From the NCBI GenBank assembly GCA_949358305.1, contig OX442317.1, forward strand, positions 684,001 to 744,000: 60,000 nucleotides of DNA. The letters run 5' to 3'. The notes under the pieces were generated by a model, which saw nothing but the letters and a program-made list of their open reading frames with translations, ran no database searches and was not told where the DNA came from. Shown piece by piece: positions 10,916 through 20,547 of this stretch. Position numbers and translations under genes: made by a program. How positions within the stretch are numbered: position 1 is the stretch's first letter; the number at the start of each line of letters is the position of its first letter. This stretch comes from Strigamia acuminata (taxonomy: Eukaryota > Arthropoda > Chilopoda > Geophilomorpha > Linotaeniidae).

Positions 10916-12135
10916 AATTCCACTCACATTTTCAACGATCCACTAGTTAAATCAAGCAAAATCCATTAACTCGCGACCCAATACACTTTATCCCCCACAC
11001 CAGTCGTCAACTTAGCACCCACGTACGTTCAGTACAAGTACGTCGCGACACTTTGATTCCGATTCCCGCCTTTGTTTGCGCCATTTTTTAATACCTAATA
11101 TTTCTCCATCCCATTATCTAATTACAGCATCCCATGCTGGTTCCGTGAAGGTAAAATTAGAGTATTAAATTGTAACCTAAGAAATTTATTTCCACACCAG
11201 ATGGGCACGAGCTTATTTAATTAAGTAATCGCAAATGTTTTGTTTCACTTGCTCAACAAGCGCCGTTACACAAATGGATTCAAATCAATTCAAACTTCTT
11301 TCTTTTTTATTCCTTTTCTTTTTTTTCTTTTTAAAAAAAAAATTTAAATAAAATAATTAAAAACTTGAAATGATTAGGTTTCAAAATCAATTTCCAAAAT
11401 CCTTTCTTCTGTTCCCGGGCAGCGCATGCGCAAACGCATACATTTCATCCTTTTTTTTTATCACGAGCGCCGTAATTGAAGAGGAGTAGATAGGTTCCCC
11501 CTGTGCAAGAAAATTAGTTTTCTCTATATTAATCTTGTTATTCAAACGGATGAACAAAGTCAGCGTTGGAGGTAGAGCAAAACTTTGCTTAATTTGCGGT
11601 GAGCGATGATGTTACTTATTAATTTCGGTGTTGGGGAGGAAACAGACCAAGCGCGAATAATGAACATCTATTGAAAACCAAACAATTGCCGGCCCATTGT
11701 GCCCAAATGGCCCAAATTAGCTCCACAACCCAGGTATGTGCAATAAGTTCAAATCTACAACATTTCACCACGTCTACACAATAGTGTTACTTTTAATCCA
11801 TCACCAATTTAATAAACAACAACAAAAGTCAAATCGTTCGTTTTGTTGATGCGCGCCATCGAGCGGCGACTCGGGACAATCTGGGAAGAAGACAAGACGA
11901 AGACGAAGACGAAGGCGTTTGGCACGGGCATCTATCACGGAGGGAGCCAGGGCTTAATTAGCACTTGCACGTGCGGCCACACTGGCGCAAAATAAGAGCC
12001 GATGCTTTTTTCCTCCTTGACTCTCGATCTCGTTTGCTAAAAGAACGGTAGGAGGCGCCCGAGAAAAAAAGGGTCAATTTCCGGAGGAAACAGCGAGTCT
12101 TTTTTTTTCTCCTCCCCAAAGCTTTGCCATTGCAG

Positions 12136-12501
12136 GGGTGCTGGACATGTGACATGCTTTTCCTCTTTCCCTCTCGTTTACGCACGCAGCTGCACTTAAT
12201 AAATTTCGGACCTTTTAAGGCTCAAGTTCCTTCGCATAAAAAGCACAAATTCCCAAATAAACACGCAACTTCATTAGGCCTTCAAAAATCGCGGCTGACC
12301 CGGGTCAAAATGGGTCAAAAACGACCGAAAACGAGCCGGTTGGGGCCTCGCAAGACCAATCTCTTCAAAATTTCCCATTTTCCCACTTTTTGTGGCGCGC
12401 GTGCTCGTGCGGGGACCCGTGGCGACCAGCAGCGACTCGCGGGGACCCGCGGGGTCAGCACTCGTGCGAGTGAAAACACCGAAGCACTTTGCCAAGCTTA
12501 A
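12136..12501 (+). CDS. Candidate terminal exon or chance ORF in a GC-rich island
   Basis: A T/C tract (about 12101-12116) leads to GCCATTGCAG ending at 12135, a good acceptor. The frame then stays open for 121 codons to TAA at 12499-12501. The product would be basic and of low recognisability (KSRLTRVKMGQKRPKTSRLG), with a repetitive GTRGDQQRLAGTRG-like end that mirrors the GGGACCCG repeats in the DNA. The island is GC-rich, which lengthens chance frames. No domain, poly-A signal or upstream exon supports it. An opposite-strand frame of 133 codons starts immediately downstream (12502-12903), which also points to composition rather than coding. Confidence 0.15.
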   Translation, partial: GCWTCDMLFLFPSRLRTQLHLINFGPFKAQVPSHKKHKFPNKHATSLGLQKSRLTRVKMGQKRPKTSRLGPRKTNLFKISHFPTFCGARARAGTRGDQQRLAGTRGVSTRASENTEALCQA

Positions 12502-13565
12502 TTAAAAATCGGGGACGTTAAGAGGAGTTGGCGCACTTGGCGCAAAGTGGCGCGTTGGACGCGAGCGAGTGGCAACAATGCGACGAATTTCACCACGAGT
12601 GACCAGCAGCTTTTGCCTTTCATTCGCGAGTATGCTCAGTGGACGTGAAGACCGGGTCTTGGTCGCAATCGGTGGATAAAAGCGTCGTTCTACTTCTTTT
12701 GGCAAGCAAAGTGCTGACGTGTCGCCCTGGTCCGAAATCACTGATACGAGACAGCGAGCAATGAATGGCGCGATCAAACAGGGACTTAAGCACGTTTCCT
12801 TAAACGTGGCATTCACAAATTTGTCAAGCCTCGCTGCCCTGATAATCTCCGTTGACATTCTCCTTGCTGAGTTGCCAACTCCAGGCCCCCTTCCCTTTCT
12901 CATCCTGCCACTACCGCTACTGCAACAACAGCCAATAAAATAAAATTACATCAATTCTCAAAATTACCTCTTTTTTTATATATTTATTTTTTTATTCCGC
13001 TTCAATCTTGTACAACGGCCATTTGTATGGAAACCGAGTCGTCTTGCAGCGCTGCAGCCACCAGAGGGGTGGGAGGAGAAGGGGAGTGGAGGAAGAGAGA
13101 GCACCTGTCCACAGGACGCCAGAATCGACGGAGCGCAAAATTCACTTTGACAGGGGCCAAAATGATGAAAAAAATTTAAATAAATAAATAAATTTTTTGG
13201 GAAAAGAGAAGAAATTAAGAAAAATCGGTTAAACCATCATCAATCATTAGTGTTGCGTTCGGGGTTAATGGGGTCGCCAAATCGATTTGTGCGCGGAATA
13301 TCAGATAAACTGGACATTGTGCTCTTCAAATTCGGAAAAATTCCTTGTTTGTACACCTGTTCGTCAAACAAAAGACCCGTCGTTGCCAGATGTGGACATT
13401 GTATCTAAACTCATATTTCAAATATTTGCTCATCCATTAATAAAGTAAAAAAAAATAAGAGAAAACAGAGAAAAAGAGAGAAAAAAAAATTATTTTATTT
13501 TTTTTTTGATTTTTTTCTTTTCACTTTTTTTTCAAGTAATCAGTGAAACCACACAGACAATTAAC

Positions 13566-13579
13566 TCTCCCCGGGGAGA
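13566..13579. promoter_or_regulatory. Perfect palindrome TCTCCCCGGGGAGA (COE/EBF-type)
   Basis: A perfect 14-base palindrome containing TCCC-CG-GGGA, which fits the COE/EBF consensus TCCCNNGGGA. Thirteen of its bases recur exactly at 39872-39884. Binding is inferred only. Confidence 0.4.
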
Positions 13580-14128
13580 ATCAATGATAGTTTCGGTAAA
13601 CGCGTGTAAAAATTAATAATTCGCTTATTGGCAAAAAACAAAGCGCGCGATTGTGTTTATTGCCAAACAGATACGCATCTCGCATAGCAATTAATTTATG
13701 AGCACGCACCTATTAAACCGGAACATGATGAAATAACTAAACCCAATAAGCATATAAACCCATAAGCAGGTGTAATTTGAGCGCAGTCTTCTTCCTGCAC
13801 CCCCCCCCCCCACTGCGTGCAAAGCTGCGAGCTGAGGTAACAGGAAGCAAAGTCGCACTCCGCGCATGATTTATTGCCACTCGTTCGGGAATTACACTTA
13901 AAGATGCAACCCCCACTCGTTCATCTTGCCAACAAACAAAATAAAGTATCCACTCCTCATTTTTGAGTCGATAAATCCGGCGCGTGCGCACCACAACACA
14001 TCTGGAGACTCAAGGTGGGGAAAACAAAGAAATCACGCACGGGGTCCGTGTAGCTGCGCCGTGTCACTTTAGGTTTGCACCAGATACCGCGCGACAGCCC
14101 CGAGCAAAGTGAGAGACGAGGAATATCG

Positions 14129-14142
14129 GTTGACATGGCAAC
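14129..14142. promoter_or_regulatory. RFX X-box-like site GTTGACATGGCAAC
   Basis: One mismatch from the ideal GTTGCCATGGCAAC palindrome. It lies in a GC-richer stretch upstream of the 14.5-14.9 kb promoter-like cluster. Confidence 0.4.
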
Positions 14143-14500
14143 CGCCACCCGTGGTTACCAGTTGTGGTGGTGCGAGATAGATAGACAGACAGACAGAGAG
14201 AGAGAGAAGAGGGAGGAACAGCAGCAGCCAGCACAGCACACCAAACGCACGGATACACATCTGCTTTACCATTAATGATAAATGCGCACTTGGCCGTTCG
14301 AAGTATCGCATCGCCCTAGATGGATTCCAATTGCACGCGCAGCGCCACCTTCACGCCCAATATGGATTTATTTATGGGTGTCAACGACACGGCAAAACGG
14401 CCGAACGCGGGCAAACGCCAACTCGCCTCCGCTTAATTCAAGCAGCGAGCCGGGATGTTACCTCGCCCACGCAAAAAAAATAATATCCCACCATTTGTAA

Positions 14501-14939
14501 AATGGCGGCCACAACTTTACAATATTTATTTATTTATTTATTCATTCATTCATTTAGTTATTTATTCGCTCGTTCATCACAGAAATCCTCAAACAAAATC
14601 CTCAAAATGGCCGCCCGACACAAATCCCCGCGACATTTATTTATCTCGAAACAAGAAACAAGAAACATTAGTGGCGTTCATCCTTCTCAATCCGAGCGCC
14701 AGTGCGCGAAAATATTTACAAGCAAATTCGCACAGTGCATTAATTCAATTCAATCCGGTAGCGCGCGCGCCAGATAATCCGGGCAGCACAAATATAGTGG
14801 TTTTCGTCAACCCCGGCCAACGCTATTGATCTCGCCTGCCTGCCTGTCTCTCTCGCTCTCGCTCTCTCTCGCTCTCTCTCTCTCTCAGTGTACTGCAGCA
14901 AAGGCAACGTTCGTTCCAGCAGCCATGGCGGCCGCAAAG
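14501..14939 (+). promoter_or_regulatory. Promoter- or PRE-like cluster: two Pho/YY1 sites, CT tract, short coding start
   Basis: AAAATGGCGGCC (about 14502) and AAAATGGCCGCC (about 14605) contain the Pho/YY1 core GCCAT on the - strand. An ATTT/ATTC tetramer tract (14519-14560) lies between them. A 40-base CT tract (14846-14886) ends in CTCAGTGTACTG, an initiator-like motif. An ATG at 14925 in the good context AGCCATGG opens MAAAK and runs into CAAAG|GTAATC, a possible though weak donor. Sites and repeats are seen directly; promoter or Polycomb-response function is inference. Confidence 0.3.
14846..14886. repeat. CT microsatellite
   Basis: About 40 bases of (CT)n with a few CG interruptions. 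It is the GAGA motif on the - strand. Confidence 0.9.
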
Positions 14940-15287
14940 GTAATCGAACGATCCATAACTCGCAACTCTGCGCTAAGCCTTGAGGTTAACCGTTTCAAAG
15001 CCGAATATATACCCAAAGAAATACGACCTGATAAATGAGAAGAGAAGAGGATTATCGAATCGCTACAACCCTTTATGCCTGCGCATCGCGGATTAGCGAA
15101 TTTACAACTTCAAACCGGGGGTCAATTATTTACCTTTCTCTCGCGCGCTCTCTACTTTTTATCGAACACAAACATTTGCTTACAAACGATACTGCTTTAG
15201 AAAATGAAAACGTAAAACGAGGTAAAGAAAAAAAGAAAGAAAAAAAGAAAGAAGAGAAATTTTTTTTCTTCTGCGCATCAACTGCAG

Positions 15288-15568
15288 GTATCGATCAGTT
15301 TTCGGGCGGAGTGCACGCTTCGCTCGATAGGGGGCGTAGGGTGGTAGATATTTGGAAGCCGTTCAAAAGTCGTTTGCTCGAGTCCCCACCCTCTCCTCCC
15401 ACCCAACATCGGACCGAACGCACGCGTTCATTAGCGCCCGAGGTCGGGTCCACCAGCCTCGATCCAAAAGACATTTACATCCGACTAGAACACTTTATCC
15501 ATGCACTAAAAATTTCAATAAACTCCTTTAACTTTAATCCAACAAAATCTCAACAAAAAAATTATTAA
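15288..15568 (+). CDS. Candidate terminal coding exon, unknown protein
   Basis: The tract TTTTTTTTCTTCTGCGCATC...CTGCAG ends at 15287 and is a strong acceptor. The frame with two bases completing a split codon is open for 93 codons to TAA at 15566-15568. The first third looks protein-like (DQFSGGVHASLDRGRR, then VVDIWKPFKSRLLESPP); the end is Asn/Lys-rich and AT-biased. An AATAAA lies inside the last part (about 15517), which is awkward for a coding end. The same frame extends upstream without a stop to ATG 15035, so the acceptor is not strictly needed. The MAAAK donor at 14939 would enter in a different phase and hit a stop after about 20 codons. No domain is recognised. Confidence 0.22.
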
Positions 15569-16568
15569 AAAGAAAAAAAAAATTTCATTAAAAATTTCTT
15601 TCTTTCTTTCTTTAAAAAAGTGGATGGATTCCACTCGTAAGCTGCTTGTAATTGTTGATTTTTTCCTCTATTTTCCCCCATTTTTTTTCCCATTTCTCTC
15701 ACATTTCTCTTCCTTTTTTTATTTTATCATTTGATGGCTGCAACCATCTTCTCATTGCACCACTGTTGACTCAGAATCCTTCAATTCGTGTGCCCACAGG
15801 CCCCGGTGAGGCGGGCTGCAGTCGACAGCAACAGAATGAGAAAAGAAAAAGAGAAAAAAGAAAAAGATCCAAACTGAATGACAGAACGAAAAGAAAAAAT
15901 CCAAGAAAAAAAAAATGAAACGACGAATAAAGAAAAAAATCTAAAAAAAATCTTAAAAAAATATACTTATATATGGGTAAAACGAGAACACCTCACCTCA
16001 CCCCTACTCCAAACCCCTTCCCTAAAAAAAAATCAATTTCTCCATTTTCCATGCGACCAGTTGCTACAACCAATAAAAATCAAAAATGAACACCAAAAAA
16101 AAAAAAAAAAAAAACCCAAAAAAACGTTCACTTCTCTAGTGTTGGTCAACTTTATTCCCCAGCGAGCATTCGTCGTCAAACGAACCCCCATCTGGGAATT
16201 TTGTGAATCTCCACACGACACGCCAGTGTCGACCCAAATGTTTTCCACGTGCCAATTTCCTAGAGGGCCCCACAACTGATAATTAATCCTTTGGTACCAA
16301 TTTTGCCAAGATGCGTTACTCATCCACCAATTGCCAGAAGCGGCGCGAAAAGAGAGAGAGAAAGAGAGAGAAAGAGATAGATAGAACGAACGGATCAGAG
16401 ATACATGTCTCCTCCCCCACTCGCAATTAGAAACTATTAGGCGCGAGATAAAAGATTCAAACAGAGCTGCGATTGGACACACATGGCGAGGCAGTGCAAA
16501 GGGGTCACTAGCATCTCGTCATCAATTATGCACAGGTGTGGCATTAGCAAGCAAAATTAAAGCAATGC

Positions 16569-16590
16569 GAGAGAGAGAGAGAGAGAGAGA
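16569..16590. repeat. (GA)11 microsatellite
   Basis: An uninterrupted GA dinucleotide repeat. Confidence 0.95.
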
Positions 16591-17880
16591 CATGTTTCAG
16601 CGGGCTGTTAATGCCGGCGTATGAGATGAGATGAGGAGAAAGAGAGGAGAAGAGATGAAGCTGAAGCTTATCATTAACCTCTTCCCTTCCTTTGCCTTCG
16701 TGATAAGAATCTGCAGAGCATTCGGGAGCCGAGTACACTTGTGGGAAGCTCGCAAGTCACAAACTAGCCGAAACTTGCGACGACATTCTTCAAGCAATCA
16801 ATTCTTCACTCGCCAATTGGGTTGGCTTCTCTGCAATGGTCCTCGGGTTCCTTTCGCGCTGCATTTTCGAATGGCCTATATCGAGACCAGTATCCCATTT
16901 ACAGCATCACAAGTACGGGTGGATGAGAGAATGGGGTGGATGGGGCGCACAAACCTATTGGGCTGCGAGGCCAAATTGAAAATAAATAAGGAAGACGAAC
17001 CGAGAATATTTTTCGATCAAACCCACTATCAATCCCCAAAATCTTTTTTCTTTTTTTTCCCTTGAAAAATTTTTTGAAAATTTTACGAATTTTCGTCACA
17101 AATGAGGTGTAAATTAGCAGGTTTTTGTTTATTTGTAGGGCAAATTTTTACGGTGGTTTGCGTTTTCGTGCTGCCTAAGGTGGACTTGCTGCGGCCAGCA
17201 AACTGGTCTGTTCCGCGTCCGTTATTTACATATAAAACACCTTTTCACGTGCATTTCTCGCGGCGTGATAAATATTCCATCTTTTTCTCGCTACTTTTTT
17301 GTGTCATCCATGTTTACCTTCCAAATTTGGCTCGTCAATAAGGAACCGCGAGATATTTTTAACTTTTTTCGCAATGAATAAAAATATCCGCGATTTCAAT
17401 TCCGAGAAGGTGTAAAATGAATATAAACTCGCATATCCATGCGAGTGAGTTAACTGCAAAGCAAAGTGCGCTGGATCTGCACACGCGGTTTGATTTAAAG
17501 AAAGGCCAGAAACCCCGCCACCCCCGCACCCCCTCACCAAAAAAAAAAAAAAGAAAGAAAAAAATAATAATAAAAAGTGATGGCAATCTAAGAAATGTTT
17601 GTTATGATAAGTTATAATATAAAAGAGTGGTGTGTTCACGACAAGAAAAAAAAGCTAACTCGAGTTGACATTAGACAGCAAGTGACTTTCTGATGACAAA
17701 AATCCGAGATGGCAATCTACCAAAACTTGTCACATCTCCTAATTCCACTGATCCGGAGATTTAAAACTTCCAAAAATAAGCTTCATCCGCATTATTTTAT
17801 CTCGAGACCTGTCGGATACAACCAAAATTCACATTCTGCAATATATTTTCCCAGAAAAAAAAAAAAAAAAAATTGATACA

Positions 17881-17926
17881 GCGAAGTTGCGGTGTATATA
17901 TCTATATATATATCGAACAACTTCGC
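17881..17926. repeat. Short inverted repeat with an AT-rich loop
   Basis: GCGAAGTTG (17881-17889) and CAACTTCGC (17918-17926) are exact reverse complements around a TATATATCTATATATATAT-type loop, giving a 46-base foldback. Confidence 0.6.
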
Positions 17927-19267
17927 CTAGTTTTGCACACGAGCGAACATGAAGCGTGATGCGGCCATAAATGGTACAATGTGATTGCCACGAGGTGTTT
18001 GCAACGCACAAACTTCACATCGTCTAGACGCAATATAATGAAATTCAAGCCACATGCCAACCGAGTCACAGTCTATAATGCTCATGCAACCTCATGCATG
18101 TCTATGGGTGCGTTTGCAGCATGGAGTCTGCATAAATCCTCGTCGTGTGGTGCCTACAAACTTGACTTGACCCTTTCTTTATTCTGCCGGCGAAATTCAC
18201 CGCACGCATACAAGAACCCTACTTGATAAAAAAAAAGAAAAAAAAGGGAAAAAAAAAGAAGGAAAAAATTCAGATTACAATTCGGGATTTAAAATAAAAG
18301 TCACCCGAGGCGGAGAAAAGAGTGGGCAAAACAAAAAATAACATTTTTTTGTTTTACGTTTTAAATTTTTTTTGTGCTGGTTTTGGTTTGGTTGGAAAAG
18401 GGTTTCGATAATTTTATGACCTAACCTAAGTTATTTTCCCAGAAAAGCAAATTAGGGCCTGGGATTTTTTGAGAAATGTACAAATTATGGATCCCAGGTC
18501 ACCGAAACGCGTTGTAAATTCGCTTTTATTACTTCGAGTTAATTCGAAGTGCAGACCGAACCTCAAAAAGTTTGCAATTATTAACCTCGGGGCTAGAAAT
18601 AACGAAGTTTCTATCACAAAGTTGGAAAAAATAAATAAATCAAATCTTTTTTATTTTTTCCACGCCAATTGTAAACTCTTGGCCGCATCAAAGCGCCCTT
18701 GAGCCGCGTGAAAACACAGCGACGACCGTGCAAGTGAGAGAAGCCCGCACTCGCCCGCATTTCCAAATTTGACTAAAATCATCGACTCCCATCTGCCAAA
18801 ATCTAATCTAGTGATTGGTGTTTGCGAGAAAAGAAGTTGGCAAATGTAGAATTCCGCCCAGTTTGGTATTCCAAGCGCGAAATGTTGGGTTGGCCGTATC
18901 CATTAATTTTAAAGGATTTCAACAGTAATTCGGCCAAAAGACGTCTTCCCCTTTTCTCTCCTTACATAATTGATGACAACTATATTTTACAGTGGCAAAA
19001 CTTTTTCCCCTTCCTTTTCTTTTATACAATAGCCACTTTTTCTTCTCTTCCACTATGTGCACTCCAAACTTCGACTTTCCACCAGAAAATTCAATTAAAT
19101 CTTCCCCTCGTGTAGACCAACTTTCCACCGCAAGACGAGAATCCGAACAAGAAATTTGTGTCTAAATTAATTTGAAAAAATTAAAAGTCAAAACATTTTT
19201 TTTTCCTCCTTCCTTCTTAAATAATCTAATTTAATTTTCTTTTTATTCCTGACATTCAAAATTGCCA

Positions 19268-19268
<1 letters not shown>

Positions 19269-19298
<30 letters not shown>
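19269..19298. repeat. Poly-A tract of about 30 bases
   Basis: An uninterrupted A homopolymer after ATTGCCAC. It could be a retroposed tail, but no retrotransposon body or flanking duplication is apparent, so it is called only as a simple repeat. Confidence 0.85.
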
Positions 19299-19300
<2 letters not shown>

Positions 19301-19887
19301 AATAATTTTTTTTTCTTCCTTTTTTAATACTCGCACACACATTTTTCTCATGTTTGCCCAATTTGTTCCTTTTCAAAGAACAAAGTGATACTTCAATTAG
19401 TTTTGAGACAAACCACAAAACTCTGCCACGGACTTGCAAACACGCTGCGCAATATTTCACATTGCAAGCCAAGCGCAGAGCAGGAAAAACTTGCAACATG
19501 ACAAATGAAGGAAAACAACTCCTCCATCTTTGTTTTTCATGGGATAAAATATAAAATAAAAAAATAAAAAAAAAAATAAAAAAAAAAATAAAAAAAAATT
19601 TGCCAGTAACCTCCTTTCAGGCTTATCGTCGCATTGAAAAATGAGCCGGTTGGAACAAGAAGAAGAAAAAGTACAAACACAAGACTCCATTACTCATCAT
19701 CACGAATATGAAACAGTATTCCATGCATGGATAAAACTTTAGCCGTTAAACTTTATTCCCTCCCACATTTCAATCTTTTTTTCTCATTCCGCAAATTTCC
19801 CGTCGTTTAAACACCTAAACCTCCAAAGAATTCAAACCCAATGCGGAGCAGTGCAGCCCAACCCAAAAAATTCATTGCAACTAATCA

Positions 19888-19902
19888 TGACGTCACTTCC
19901 TG
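19888..19902 (+). promoter_or_regulatory. CRE-ETS composite TGACGTCACTTCCTG
   Basis: A full CRE is followed directly by an ETS core in the order also found at 1375-1386 (GACGTCACTTCC). The juxtaposition resembles CREB/ETS composite promoter elements; function is inferred. Confidence 0.4.
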
Positions 19903-20295
19903 TTTAAAATTTCTCAAAATAAAATTTAATGCCAATTTTGATAAGCGGTTTTGAATGATTTTTAAATTCCAATAAAGTTTAAGTTCGTCACTGCGCCAAA
20001 TCTCCGCTCGAGCGAGTTTAAATTTTGCTCAGCTATTTCACTTAACGAAGCGATTCTTTTTATTTGCTCTCAAGTGTGCCCAGCATACATTAATCTTGTT
20101 TACTTACAATGCATTATTTAGTAGCAAATACCAAATCCAAAAATAAAAAAAGAAGATTAATCAATTTTTCCTTCCCCCATATTTCCAATCGCAGCAAATT
20201 GTATTAAAAACAAAACTAAACGATTCGATTCAGATGACAAAATCTATTTGTATAAAAAGCTCGACTAACCCAAGCCTAACCCTTTTCCCAGCGAG

Positions 20296-20331
20296 TATAT
20301 AAAGTTGACGTTTTGGCTCGGTGCCTGCAGT
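20296..20331 (+). promoter_or_regulatory. TATA box plus initiator, candidate core promoter
   Basis: TATATAAAG at 20296-20304 is a consensus TATA box. About 30 bases downstream lies CCTGCAGTGG, whose CAGT core fits an initiator with the start near 20329. The spacing is right for a focused RNA polymerase II promoter. An ATG with A at -3 follows at 20368. Confidence 0.35.
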
Positions 20332-20367
20332 GGTGCGTTTTGTGCGTTTTGTCCCTTATCGCCCAAA

Positions 20368-20547
20368 ATGCAAACATCATTGGCCTATCTCTCCCTCCCT
20401 CCCTCTCTCTCCCTACCAAAACTTGCCTGCATTGCACGTTTAATTCGCCCAAAAACATGTGAAAACAAAACAAAACTCTCGCTCGCTAATTGCGGATCAA
20501 TCGATTCAATCATCGGCAATATCTCGCATTACTGCGATCTGATTTGA
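20368..20547 (+). CDS. Small ORF downstream of a TATA/initiator promoter, unknown
   Basis: ATG in the context CCAAAATGC opens 59 codons to TGA at 20545-20547. The predicted peptide has a Leu/Pro/Ser-rich start (LAYLSLPPSLSLPKLACIAR) partly encoded by a CCCTCT repeat, followed by a more ordinary stretch with three cysteines. It lies 39 bases after the predicted transcription start, so a transcript would have a short leader. There is no domain, signal-peptide call or obvious poly-A signal near the stop. The ORF may be a chance frame, or the first exon of something longer. Confidence 0.2.
   Translation: MQTSLAYLSLPPSLSLPKLACIARLIRPKTCENKTKLSLANCGSIDSIIGNISHYCDLI

Larger units (their letters stand above)
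7616..12120. other. A/T-rich non-coding stretch
   Basis: No gene is recognised. The block contains A- and T-runs at 7640-7700, 9220-9330, 9670-9720 and 10620-10720, the RFX-like palindrome at 8433-8446, the AGAGA repeat at 9872-9918 and a full CRE at 10908-10915. Frames of 70-115 codons at 8841-9188, 9390-9695 and 10310-10543 lack any recognisable domain and look like chance. Confidence 0.5.
12502..14500. other. GC-richer island passing into A/T-rich non-coding sequence
   Basis: 12.5-12.95 kb is GC-richer. It holds a 60-codon ATG frame at 12761-12943 (hydrophobic, Leu/Pro-rich end) that ends in CCAATAAAATAA; it is listed here only as an unconvincing small ORF. 13.15-13.55 kb is A/T-rich with poly-T. 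The palindrome at 13566-13579 is listed separately. 13790-13815 carries a C-run, and 14160-14215 a GA-rich tract. No RNA gene is seen. Confidence 0.5.
15569..20290. other. Mixed non-coding stretch rich in simple repeats
   Basis: Contains CTTT repeats (about 15598-15615), A-rich tracts (15840-15970, 16095-16115, 17540-17575, 18228-18265, 19269-19298, 19555-19602), GA tracts (16340-16380, 16569-16590), a hairpin at 17881-17926 and a CRE-ETS composite at 19888. A hydrophobic 79-codon ATG frame at 17102-17341 and a 144-codon frame at 16631-17065 have no recognisable domain and are not called. No RNA gene is seen. Confidence 0.5.

Noticed and set aside
16033-16482. 149-codon - strand frame
   Set aside because: Encodes a Ser/Leu run from a GA/CT repeat and a Phe run from poly-A; no domain.
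19269-19298. Poly-A tail of a processed pseudogene or LINE
   Set aside because: No gene body upstream and no flanking target duplication; similar A-runs occur throughout.
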